Assembly: GCA_007753675.1 (NCBI GenBank)
Contig: CP036432.1
Coordinates: 4,500,394 to 4,564,393 of the forward strand
From: Stieleria magnilauensis
GTDB taxonomy: Bacteria; Planctomycetota; Planctomycetia; Pirellulales; Pirellulaceae
Direction: 5' to 3'
DNA: 64,000 nt
Below are positions 33,978 to 41,833 of this stretch, piece by piece (position 1 is the stretch's first letter; every line of letters begins with the position of its first letter). The notes under the pieces are model-generated. The model searched no databases, was not told the origin of the DNA, and was given only the letters and a program-made list of their open reading frames with translations. A program made the position numbers and the translations under genes.

Positions 33978-34334
33978 ATGAAATTCTTCATCTCACCTCC
34001 CGAAGCAACAAGCTGGAACCTTGAAGTCCAAGAATTGGCTCACGCGATCCAGAAAACTTTTGGCGACATTGAGATCCATCCAATGGAACACGAAACCTCA
34101 CATGCACTTGAATGGACATCGGCAAACGGAATTGAGGGAAGCCTTGATTCTGATCGAAATACGATTGTCCTTGAAGGAGACATTGGTGCATGTGCTCGCT
34201 TTGCACTTTGGTATCGCGACTTTGTACCGAATGCTCAAGCACTCGTATTTTTTGACGAAAGCTATAGTGCCGACGTCGCGCTTACTGCCAACACGAATAT
34301 CGACGATTTAATGACTCCATTTGTTCCTGGTTGA
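33978..34334 (+). CDS. Putative immunity protein for the C-terminal nuclease tip
   Basis: The ATG lies 16 bp after the giant gene's stop, on the same strand, and encodes 118 residues with no signal peptide or membrane segment. A cytoplasmic location fits an immunity protein that neutralises a nuclease in the producing cell. The sequence is acidic (LEGDIGACARFALWYRDFVP, FFDESYSADVAL), as is common for proteins that mask basic nuclease surfaces. No strong Shine-Dalgarno precedes the start, which would suit translational coupling to the toxin. Base composition is as low as that of the toxin tip (45% GC in one counted line), so the pair probably arrived together. The assignment rests on position, size and charge, because I do not recognise a named immunity family. 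Confidence 0.72.
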   Translation: MKFFISPPEATSWNLEVQELAHAIQKTFGDIEIHPMEHETSHALEWTSANGIEGSLDSDRNTIVLEGDIGACARFALWYRDFVPNAQALVFFDESYSADVALTANTNIDDLMTPFVPG

Positions 34335-34363
34335 CTAACAAACTCGCAAATGGTGCCACCAAC

Positions 34364-34440
34364 GAACAAGAACAATGGGGAAGGAGGTTCTATTTGCACG
34401 TTCCAAACAAGAAAAAGGGGAAGGGGGTTTTATTTGGCAG
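34364..34440. repeat. Two imperfect direct repeats just after the immunity gene
   Basis: AACAAGAACAATGGGGAAGG with its following bases (34364-34398) recurs as AACAAGAAAAAGGGGAAGGG (34406-34440). Both continue into a shared G(G)TT(C/T)TATTTGGCA tail, giving a 42-bp period. The purine-rich, AT-rich composition differs from the genes around it. Its position right after the toxin-immunity pair is notable. Function unknown. Confidence 0.65.
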
Positions 34441-34689
34441 ATCATTAGCCCCACGACTCCCACGTGACCGGCGATGTGTGATCGAGTCGGTTTTTCTTTG
34501 ACTCAAAAGACAATCCCGTCAATCGCACGACGCGCCGTTGCGGGGGAGTCGTGCGGAAGTGGCGTTTCGAAACGACCCAATGAGATCAAAACGCCGATAA
34601 CGACGGGACGCGGATGAACTGCGTGCAAAAGATGCCGGAAGCTGGCGTTAGCTTCTCCCGCTAGCAACGAGCTCATTCAGCCCCCTACA

Positions 34690-34993
34690 ACGTTTTGGCA
34701 CCACCCACCAAACGATTGCGACGGGGCATCAAATCGTGCTCCAGCCGCATCGCGGAATCACGCCAGCGGCGTGCCACATCAGAGCTTGGGTCGCGTTAGC
34801 GCACCCCAAGACCAGGTCGCCACCTCGCCGCCAACCCCAATCGGGGTTGAACAACACCATCCGCCCGACACCCCGCATTGTTTGTTGAGCCCCGTTGGGG
34901 CTCCGGACCTCATCCACCACGACCCGGGGTGCGCTGCGCGACCCCGGGCTGTGTTGTCCCACCGCCCTGCGGTGTCACGTCGATGAACGCGAC
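34690..34993. repeat. Long intergenic repeat element, copy 1 (about 304 bp)
   Basis: Begins ACGTTTTGGCACCACCCACC and is closely matched by the copy at 35228-35533. It is packed with short perfect hairpins: AACCCCAATCGGGGTT (34833-34848), GAGCCCCGTTGGGGCTC (34887-34903), and CCCGGGG paired with CCCCGGG (34923-34948). No open reading frame is shared with meaning between the copies. It may be a non-autonomous mobile element or a structured RNA; neither can be decided from the sequence alone. Confidence 0.8.
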
Positions 34994-35123
34994 GCATCGC
35001 CGGACAAGTAGAAGCCTTGGGGACATCGCTTGATTGCATCGCTTGTTTTCATTTCCAATCGATGACGAACGATTCCCGTATTCAGCTTCCCAACAGACAA
35101 ATTAGGGGGGGGGGGGATTTGGC

Positions 35124-35196
35124 CCCACGGATGGCAGCGCGAACCCACGGATTGCAATCACAAAACGATCCGTGGGTTCGCCCTGCCATCCGTGGG
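35124..35196. repeat. 29-bp near-perfect inverted repeat with 15-nt loop
   Basis: The left arm 35124-35152 starts CCCACGGATGGCAGCGCGAA. The right arm 35168-35196 is its reverse complement with one mismatch. Eight bases upstream of the left arm lies a run of 12 G (35105-35116). Each arm itself contains CCCACGGAT twice. It sits between the two copies of the long repeat. Transcribed, it would make a very stable stem. Confidence 0.85.
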
Positions 35197-35227
35197 CTAC
35201 TTTTCCGATTGCTGCATTCGGATGCGA

Positions 35228-35533
35228 ACGTTTTGGCACCACCCACCAATCGGTTGTGATAAGGCATCAAATCGCGTTGCAACCGCATCGCGGAATCACG
35301 CCGGCGGCGTGCCACAGCAAAGCTTGGGGTCGCGTTAGCGCACCCCAAGACAGGGTCACCACCTCGCCGCCAACCCCAGTCGGGGTTGAACAAGACCATT
35401 CGCCCGACACCCCGCATTGTTTGTTGAGCCCCGCTGGGGCTCCGGACCTCGTCCACCACGACCCGGGGTGCGCGTCGCGACCCCGGGCTGTGTTGTGGCA
35501 CCGCTCTACGGTGTCGTGTCGACGAATGCGAAC
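35228..35533. repeat. Long intergenic repeat element, copy 2 (about 306 bp)
   Basis: Same orientation as copy 1, with scattered substitutions and single-base changes. The GAGCCCC/GGGGCTC hairpin is kept, with a loop change from GTT to GCT. The first bases of the element recur at 35529-35558 (AACGTTGTGGCACCACCCAC), as if a third copy begins there and is truncated. Substitutions that spare the stems would suggest that structure is selected. Confidence 0.8.
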
Positions 35534-35709
35534 GTTGTGGCACCACCCACCAAACGGCCGTCAGGCGGCTGCCTTTTGATTTAGTTTTGCCGCAGCCCCC
35601 CGAGCGTCGTCGACAGTTGGTGGTTCTCAGTTGTGTTATAGTGGAGACCCCACCGACGGAGTTCCGTCACCCTCCCGCCCCGAATCACGCCGGACGACTG
35701 GAATTCGTG

Positions 35710-38631
35710 ATGCGATCCCGCCTTGTTTTTGCTGCCGCGTTGTCGGTCTGTCTCGCTGTGCCAGCGGTCAGCCAATCCGACTCCTCTCAGCCTGCGGAAA
35801 CGATTTCGTTTGAACGCGATGTCCGCCCGATTCTGAAGAAACATTGTCTGCATTGTCACGGCGAAGGAGACGACATCGAAGGCGGCCTGGATCTTCGCTT
35901 ACGTAAATTCATTCTGGCCGGCGGCGAGAGTGGACCGGCGATCGTTGCCGGTAATCCGGACGAGAGTCCCTTGATCGAACGAACCGTTGCTCAAGACATG
36001 CCGCCGGGGGATGTCAAGCTGACGTCCTCTGAACAGGAGGTACTTGGTCGCTGGGTCGAGTCCGGTGCGAAGACGCTGCGTCCGGAACCGGAGGCGATTC
36101 CCGATGGAGTGTACGTGCCGGCGGAGGAACGCGAGTTTTGGTCGTTCTTGCCGATTCAAAATCCGCCGATCCCGGAGGTCAGTGCAAAGGATCGCGTTCG
36201 CACTCCGATCGACGCCTTCCTGTTGAGACGCCTCGAAGAACAGCAACTCAGCTTTTCTCCGGACGCTGATCGGCGGACCTTCATTCGACGAGCCACGTAT
36301 GATCTGACCGGATTGCCACCCACCCCACAACAAGTCCAGGACTTCGTCGCCGACCAGTCCCCGGATGCCGTGGAAAACTTGATCGACCGATTGCTTGAAT
36401 CACCCCAGTACGGTGAACGCTGGGGGCGTCACTGGTTGGACGTGGTTGGCTATGCGGATTCCGAAGGATACACGATCGACGATCCCATTCGCCCGCACGC
36501 GTATCACTACCGTGACTACGTCATCAGGGCGATGAATGACGACATGCCGTATGATCGTTTTATCCGCGAACAGTTGGCCGGCGATGAAATGATCGGCTTT
36601 CCTAAAAAGAATCTGACGGCCGACGAAACGGAGAAACTGATCGCCACCGGTTTCTTACGAATGGTTCCTGACGGCACGGGCAAAGTCAGCGGCGAGGAGC
36701 TGCCGCTGGCTGAAAACCAAGTCATCGCCGACACGCTGCATGTGGTGGGCAGCTCGCTGTTGGGGCTGACACTGAGTTGCGCCCAGTGCCACAACCATCG
36801 CTACGATCCGATTCCACAGGCAGAGTATTTTCAGATTCGAGCGATCTTCGAACCCGCTTATGACTGGAAGAACTGGCGTAAGCCGTCGGCCCGATTGGTG
36901 TCGCTGTACACCGACGAAGATCGCAAAGTGGCCGCGGAAATCGAAGCCCAAGCCAAACAGATTGATGCGGAACACAAGCAACGCGCCGAGGAACTGATCG
37001 CCGAGACGTTGGAGGATCAACTCGTCCAGCATGTTCCCGAAGCGTTGCGTGATGCACTGCGGGTCGCTTACCAAACCCCGGTGGCCAAGCGGACCAAGGA
37101 ACAACAAGACCATTTAAAGAAGTATCCCAAAATCCTGAAGATCTCGGCCGGTGCGCTGTACCTGTATGACCGCGAACTTCGTAGCAAGCTCGCGGGGTTG
37201 AAGAAGGAGCAGGCAGACAAGACAGCCGCCGCAATCGCGGCCGCGCAAAAACTCGCACTCCAATCACTCGCCGACGACGTTGCAAAGCAAGTGGCTGCGG
37301 CGATCGCGGTCCCACGCGAAAAACGAACCAAGGAGCAGCAAGACCGACTGGCCGAACACGCCGGGTTGGAAGTCACCGCCAGCAACCTTGCAACGTTCGA
37401 CCCACAGGCCGCTGCCGAAGTGGCACAGCGGCAGTCGGTCATCGACCGGACGAAGGAACGAGCGCCACAGCTGGCCGCGATTGCCAATCGCGCCAAAGCA
37501 CTCCGCGCGACAAAGCCGAAAGAGCATTTCGTGCAGGCATTGACGGAAGTCCCCGGGAAGGTCCCCGAGACGTTTGTCTTCGCGCGAGGTGATTACCACA
37601 ATCCGACGGACAAGGTGGCCCCTGCAGCGCTCTCGGTGGTAATGGCAAACAATCCCGCTGAAATTCCGCTCAATGACGAAGCGCTGCCGACCACGGGACG
37701 CCGATTGGCCTACGCCAACTATCTCACCAATGGTCGGCATCCACTGCTCGCGCGTGTCTTGGTGAATCGAATTTGGATGCATCACTTTGGGACCGGGATC
37801 GTGGCGACCCCCAGTGACTTTGGCAGGCTGGGTGAACCGCCCTCCCATCCAGAGCTGTTGGACTGGTTGGCGACGCAATTCATGGAGAGTGGGTGGAGCC
37901 TGAAAACGTTTCACCGCCTGGTGATGACGTCGACCGCGTACCGCCAAGCGCTGAGGGTGTTTCCGCCCGATCGCACCGACCCCGACAATCGGTTGCTCAG
38001 CGGGATGTCGTTGCGTCGTCTGGAGGCGGAAACGATTCGTGACAGCATGCTGGCCATTAGTGGCAAGTTGAACTCCAAACCGTTTGGGCCTCCCGTTCCG
38101 GTGATGGCGGACAGGGTCGGCCAGTTTGTCCTTGGGATTGAAAATCTCAATGCCGGTCGCCCCGGAGCGTTGATCGACATGAAGGGCGAAGACTTGCGCC
38201 GCTCGGTTTACGCCCAGGTGCGACGCAGCCGCCCGCTCAGTTTGCTCGATAGTTTTGACGCACCGCGGATGGATCCAAATTGTGAAGTCCGCCGGACCTC
38301 AACGGTCGCCCCGCAATCGTTGCTGTTGATGAACAACGAATTTGTGCACGATCGATCCCACGATTTCGCCCGCCGACTGGTCACACAAGCGGGGGCGGAC
38401 CGATCCGAACAGGTCAAGCTTGCCTGGGAACTGGCCTATTGCCAATCACCCAGCGACCAACAGATCGCCTCGGCACTGGACTTCATGGAGCGTGAGACGG
38501 CGGTGCTTGCGAATTCTCCCCAGGCAGCCAGTCTCGCCAAGCAGGACGACACCCAAACGCCCGCGATGTTAGCGCTGTCCAGTTTTTGTCAGACGCTCTT
38601 GAGTTCAAACCGTTTCTTGTACGTCGATTGA
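35710..38631 (+). CDS. Planctomycete cytochrome-c PSD1 protein (DUF1549/DUF1553)
   Basis: 973 residues from the ATG at 35710. I prefer this over upstream in-frame starts because MRSRLVFAAALSVCLAVPAV is a clean Sec signal peptide. A cytochrome-c-like PSCyt1 domain follows, with haem motif CLHCH (residues 46-50) and a likely distal Met in QDMPPGD. Next comes DUF1549 (RRATYDLTGLPPTP, YGERWGRHWLDVVGYADSEG) with a second CxxCH (CAQCHNHRYDPI). A Lys/Ala/Gln-rich helical insert follows (about nt 36920-37500), then DUF1553 (HPLLARVLVNRIWMHHFG, LRRLEAETIRDSML). These proteins are abundant in planctomycetes, are periplasmic, and are usually paired with a DUF1501 gene as here. Their substrate is not established; polysaccharide or electron-transfer roles have been proposed. 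Confidence 0.93.
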   Translation: MRSRLVFAAALSVCLAVPAVSQSDSSQPAETISFERDVRPILKKHCLHCHGEGDDIEGGLDLRLRKFILAGGESGPAIVAGNPDESPLIERTVAQDMPPGDVKLTSSEQEVLGRWVESGAKTLRPEPEAIPDGVYVPAEEREFWSFLPIQNPPIPEVSAKDRVRTPIDAFLLRRLEEQQLSFSPDADRRTFIRRATYDLTGLPPTPQQVQDFVADQSPDAVENLIDRLLESPQYGERWGRHWLDVVGYADSEGYTIDDPIRPHAYHYRDYVIRAMNDDMPYDRFIREQLAGDEMIGFPKKNLTADETEKLIATGFLRMVPDGTGKVSGEELPLAENQVIADTLHVVGSSLLGLTLSCAQCHNHRYDPIPQAEYFQIRAIFEPAYDWKNWRKPSARLVSLYTDEDRKVAAEIEAQAKQIDAEHKQRAEELIAETLEDQLVQHVPEALRDALRVAYQTPVAKRTKEQQDHLKKYPKILKISAGALYLYDRELRSKLAGLKKEQADKTAAAIAAAQKLALQSLADDVAKQVAAAIAVPREKRTKEQQDRLAEHAGLEVTASNLATFDPQAAAEVAQRQSVIDRTKERAPQLAAIANRAKALRATKPKEHFVQALTEVPGKVPETFVFARGDYHNPTDKVAPAALSVVMANNPAEIPLNDEALPTTGRRLAYANYLTNGRHPLLARVLVNRIWMHHFGTGIVATPSDFGRLGEPPSHPELLDWLATQFMESGWSLKTFHRLVMTSTAYRQALRVFPPDRTDPDNRLLSGMSLRRLEAETIRDSMLAISGKLNSKPFGPPVPVMADRVGQFVLGIENLNAGRPGALIDMKGEDLRRSVYAQVRRSRPLSLLDSFDAPRMDPNCEVRRTSTVAPQSLLLMNNEFVHDRSHDFARRLVTQAGADRSEQVKLAWELAYCQSPSDQQIASALDFMERETAVLANSPQAASLAKQDDTQTPAMLALSSFCQTLLSSNRFLYVD

Positions 38632-38637
38632 ATCGTG

Positions 38638-40137
38638 ATGAAAGATCAGCAGCCAACCCGGCGTTCGGGAAATCCCGCCTCCACCACTGCGTCATTACGA
38701 CGTCATTTCAACGCCACTGGCGCGATGAGTTTGATGGGATTCGCGTTAAACGCCCTACTGCAAAACGAGCGTGTGAACGCGGCATCGCCGGCGGACGATC
38801 CGTTTGCCCGCCCGGAAATGGAGCCCAAGTCGTATGACTTGAAACCGAAGTCGCCCCATTTCGAGCCCCGCGCCAAGGCGATGATCTCGCTGTGGATGCA
38901 GGGCGGCCCGAGCCATCTGGATCTCTTTGATCCCAAGCCCGAGCTGCAGAAGATGGACGGAAAAGATTTCGAAGGCGACATCAAGTACGACAACGCGGCG
39001 GAGGCCAGTTCCAAACTGATGGCGTCGCCGTGGAAGTTTCACAAGCATGGTGGTTGCGGGATGGAGATCTCGGAGCTGCTGCCCGGCTTGGGCGAAGTGG
39101 TCGACGACATCACCCTGATCCGATCGATGCACACCGGCGTGAACAATCATGGCCAGTCGATTCAAGCGATGCAAAACGGACGTATTTTGTCAGGTCGTCC
39201 CACCGTGGGGAGTTGGCTGACGTATGGTCTGGGCTGCGAAACCGAAAACCTGCCCGCCTACGTCGCGCTCATCGATCCCGGCCAGTTGCCGGTGATGGGC
39301 GTGGAAAATTGGACCAATGGTTTCTTGCCCTCGATCTATCAAGGGACGGTCATCCGCCCGCAAGCCCCGCGTATCCTGAACCTCGATCCGCCCCCGTACT
39401 TGAAAGGTGCCGCACAAACAGAGGCGCTCAACTATCTGGAAGAACTCAACCGCGAGCACCTGGCCCGCCGCGCCGGTTACCACGATCTCGAAGCGAGGAT
39501 CGCCAGTTACGAATTGGCGGCCAACATGCAACTGGCGGCCAAGGAAGCGGTCGACTTCAGTACCGAGACGCAAGCGACACTAAAAATGTACGGGTTGGAG
39601 AATCCCGAGACGAAAGAGTTTGGAGCGAGGTGTCTGATCGCGCGGCGGTTGATCGAGCGGGGCGTCCGCTTTGCACAGATCTTTACCGAAAACCAACGCT
39701 GGGATCATCATGGCAGCATCGTCAGCAAGCTGCCCACGGCTTGTAAGAAAGTCGATGTGCCGTCGGCCGCACTCGTCAAGGATCTGAAGCAACGCGGCAT
39801 GCTCGATTCCACCATCGTGCATTGGGGAGGCGAAATGGGCCGCTTGCCCGTCATTGAAAACAATTCCGGTCCCTCGAGGGTCGGGCGCGATCACAATACG
39901 TACGGCTTCAGTATGTGGGTCGCCGGAGGTGGTTTTAAACGCGGCCACGTTTACGGTGCAACGGACGAACTCGGACACAAAGCGGTCGAGGATGTGGTCA
40001 ACCACTTTGATTACCATGCCACCTTGTTGCACCTGTTCGGGCTAGACGCCGAACGATTTCACTACGATTCCAACAACCGATCCATGTCATTGCTGGACAA
40101 TCAAGGCGGGCGGGTAATCAAGGGGCTCTTGGCGTAA
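38638..40137 (+). CDS. DUF1501 family secreted protein (sulfatase-like fold)
   Basis: 499 residues from the ATG at 38638, 6 bp after the stop of the PSD1 gene, so the two are surely co-transcribed. The N-terminus has a Tat-like signal (LRRHFNATGAMSLMGFALNA). Typical DUF1501 blocks follow: AMISLWMQGGPSHLDLFDPK, MHTGVNNHGQSIQAMQNGR, LIARRLIERGVRFAQIF, WGGEMGRLP, GRDHN, and the closing NHFDYHATLLHLFGLD. The family is related to the alkaline phosphatase/sulfatase superfamily, and the His/Asp residues in GRDHN and FDYHATLLH fit metal-binding positions. Known pairing with PSD1 proteins suggests a shared periplasmic process. The exact reaction is unknown. Confidence 0.94.
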   Translation: MKDQQPTRRSGNPASTTASLRRHFNATGAMSLMGFALNALLQNERVNAASPADDPFARPEMEPKSYDLKPKSPHFEPRAKAMISLWMQGGPSHLDLFDPKPELQKMDGKDFEGDIKYDNAAEASSKLMASPWKFHKHGGCGMEISELLPGLGEVVDDITLIRSMHTGVNNHGQSIQAMQNGRILSGRPTVGSWLTYGLGCETENLPAYVALIDPGQLPVMGVENWTNGFLPSIYQGTVIRPQAPRILNLDPPPYLKGAAQTEALNYLEELNREHLARRAGYHDLEARIASYELAANMQLAAKEAVDFSTETQATLKMYGLENPETKEFGARCLIARRLIERGVRFAQIFTENQRWDHHGSIVSKLPTACKKVDVPSAALVKDLKQRGMLDSTIVHWGGEMGRLPVIENNSGPSRVGRDHNTYGFSMWVAGGGFKRGHVYGATDELGHKAVEDVVNHFDYHATLLHLFGLDAERFHYDSNNRSMSLLDNQGGRVIKGLLA

Positions 40138-40172
40138 GCGTTGCCTGGTATTTCGTCTCAGCTCAATTTTCA

Positions 40173-40287
40173 GGTAGTGGACGAGGCGACGAGTCCTCTG
40201 CCAACACGCCCACCGCAGAGGACTCGTCGCCTCGTCCACTACCGTCTAAAGCAGAGGACTCGTCGCCTCGTCCACTACCGTCTAAAG
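40173..40287. repeat. 28-bp perfect inverted repeat with a tandem 36-bp duplication
   Basis: Arm 40173-40200 (starts GGTAGTGGACGAGGCGACGA) is exactly complementary to 40216-40243. The right arm plus GTCTAAAG forms a 36-bp unit present twice in tandem (40216-40251 and 40252-40287), so the left arm can pair with either copy. It lies between the convergent DUF1501 and AI-2E-family genes and could act as a bidirectional terminator or a REP-type element. No U-run follows directly. Confidence 0.88.
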
Positions 40288-40386
40288 TTTAAATCGGGAC
40301 AAAGCACTAGCCGACGGATTGAACGTTACTGCGATGGGCGGCGTACCGACGAGCTGCTGATTTCGTGCCGTGCCTTTGCAGCCTGT

Positions 40387-41640
40387 TTAACGACTCGGGT
40401 GCCGGTCAGCGATGCGATCTCCATCTGCGGATGCTGTTGAGCTCGCGAAACCGAGAAAGGGGCAATCGAGTTGTGTCGTCGAGGATTCGTGCCCGGAAAC
40501 TTGTTCGGACTTCGCTTTCTCGATCGTCTTGGGAACTTCGGCGCCAAGAATCATCGCCAAGGGCTGCAGTCCGTCATAGGCTTCACATGCCATTCGAACG
40601 GCAATCAAAATCGGCACGCTTAAAAACACACCCATGATTCCCCACATCCATCCCCACAGGACGATCGACAAGAAGACAAGCACGGGACTCATGCTCATCG
40701 ATCGGCCAAGGATCGACGGTGTGATGAACTGGCCTTCCAATGACGTCAGCGTCACAAAGGTGCCAGCAACGATCACCGCGTAGTAGGTGGGTTCGAAATT
40801 CACCAGCGCCACCGCGAAGATGATGGTGGCACCTACAATCGCGCCGAGGATGGGAATAAAATTGAACGCGAAGGCCATCACCCCCCACAGCACAGGCGAA
40901 GGCATGCCTAACACCCACATGGCAATCGCGACGGCGATGCCCAGGCACAGATTGATCGTGGAGACTTGCGCCAAGTAATTACCCAGCCCTTCCTGGACGT
41001 TTTGAATCACCTCGACAAGCCGCCGTCGCGCCGTAAAGTCGGGCAGCATCCGCATGATGTTGCGGAGCAAGTCATCGCCGGTGGCCAGTAGAAAGTAGAG
41101 CAGCGCGAGACAGATGGTCAGAAAGGAGACGATGTTGCCTGTTCCACTCAGATAGCTCCATCCGCTGGCCCAAGTCGGTTGCTTGATCTCGACCGGCACC
41201 GGCTGTTCATCGGCATCGGTCGCGTCGAAGTCCTCCTCTGATTCGGCCAGATCCTCCGTCGCCTCATCCACGTCTTCAATACTTTCGGTGACAAACGATA
41301 GCTTTTCCTTGAAGGTCGCAATATGTTGCGGCGCCTCGGCAATTGTCTCGCGCGCGGGCTGGAACACGAGGTACGTGCCGCCCGCCAGCATCAGGAAAAT
41401 GACTCCGATCACGCCGGCACCGCCAACGGCCGAAGGGATACCGAATCGCTGGCCCTGACGAACAATGGGGCGGAGCGTCAAGAACAAGACGACCGCAGTG
41501 ACGACCGGAATCACCATCGCCCGCGCATAATACAACGCGAAAAACACCAACATGGTGGCGCAAATGCGAGTCGATAGGCTCGCCTTTGAGTCCTCCTTCC
41601 CCTCGCGTCGAATCGCTTCGCTGTGATTATCGCTGAGCAT
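40387..41640 (-). CDS. AI-2E family transporter-like membrane protein
   Basis: 417 residues from the ATG at 41640. Hydrophobic helices occupy the N-terminus (ATMLVFFALYYARAMVIPVV, GVIGVIFLMLAGGTYLVF). An acidic soluble stretch follows (EDVDEATEDLAESEEDFDAT), then the conserved second half with several helices: GIAVAIAMWVLGMPSPVLWG, AFNFIPILGAIVGA, LEGQFITPSILGRSMSM and LWGWMWGIMGVFLSVPILIA. The FNFIPILGxIxG and E.....P...G motifs define the AI-2E/PerM family (eight-helix inner-membrane proteins). Members export diverse small molecules or act as ion antiporters, so the name does not prove quorum-signal transport. The acidic loop and hydrophilic C-terminal tail look lineage-specific. It stands alone on the minus strand. 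Confidence 0.92.
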   Translation of the reverse strand: MLSDNHSEAIRREGKEDSKASLSTRICATMLVFFALYYARAMVIPVVTAVVLFLTLRPIVRQGQRFGIPSAVGGAGVIGVIFLMLAGGTYLVFQPARETIAEAPQHIATFKEKLSFVTESIEDVDEATEDLAESEEDFDATDADEQPVPVEIKQPTWASGWSYLSGTGNIVSFLTICLALLYFLLATGDDLLRNIMRMLPDFTARRRLVEVIQNVQEGLGNYLAQVSTINLCLGIAVAIAMWVLGMPSPVLWGVMAFAFNFIPILGAIVGATIIFAVALVNFEPTYYAVIVAGTFVTLTSLEGQFITPSILGRSMSMSPVLVFLSIVLWGWMWGIMGVFLSVPILIAVRMACEAYDGLQPLAMILGAEVPKTIEKAKSEQVSGHESSTTQLDCPFLGFASSTASADGDRIADRHPSR

Positions 41641-41833
41641 GGATGGTCTCGCCGCCGTCGTCTTTACCTGTTGCGAACCCGTCGATCGCGGTGGCGTAAC
41701 CGTTGCAAATGTTGTGCCGCACTGCCGCTGGCACCACCCGGGATTGATCCTCCCCCACCTCTCTCGGGGCTACGATTGGCGGCGCACCGACTCCGTGCCG
41801 CACGCTTGCAAGATGGATCGCCCCCAGTGACGG

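Larger units (their letters stand above)
34335..35709. other. Non-coding repeat bed between the toxin locus and the PSD1 gene
   Basis: No credible gene is seen in this 1.4-kb stretch; the short open frames follow the repeats. It holds a 42-bp-period direct repeat (34364-34440), small hairpins (GAAGCT/AGCTTC at 34638-34655 and CGCACGAC/GTCGTGCG at 34524-34555), two copies of a roughly 305-bp element, a run of 12 G (35105-35116), a 29-bp inverted repeat, and the leader of the next gene. Such repeat beds beside toxin tips are plausible substrates for recombination. Confidence 0.7.

Noticed and set aside
34771-35579. Short open frames in the long intergenic repeats
   Set aside because: They follow the repeat copies and are Pro/His/Arg-rich, without a ribosome site or conserved product.
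39030-39746. 238-codon plus-strand frame inside the DUF1501 gene
   Set aside because: It is out of frame with a clearly conserved protein and gives an Arg/Ser-rich shadow product.
40387-41640. Quorum-signal (AI-2) exporter as a firm function
   Set aside because: Family membership is clear but AI-2 transport has been shown for few members; only the family name is kept.
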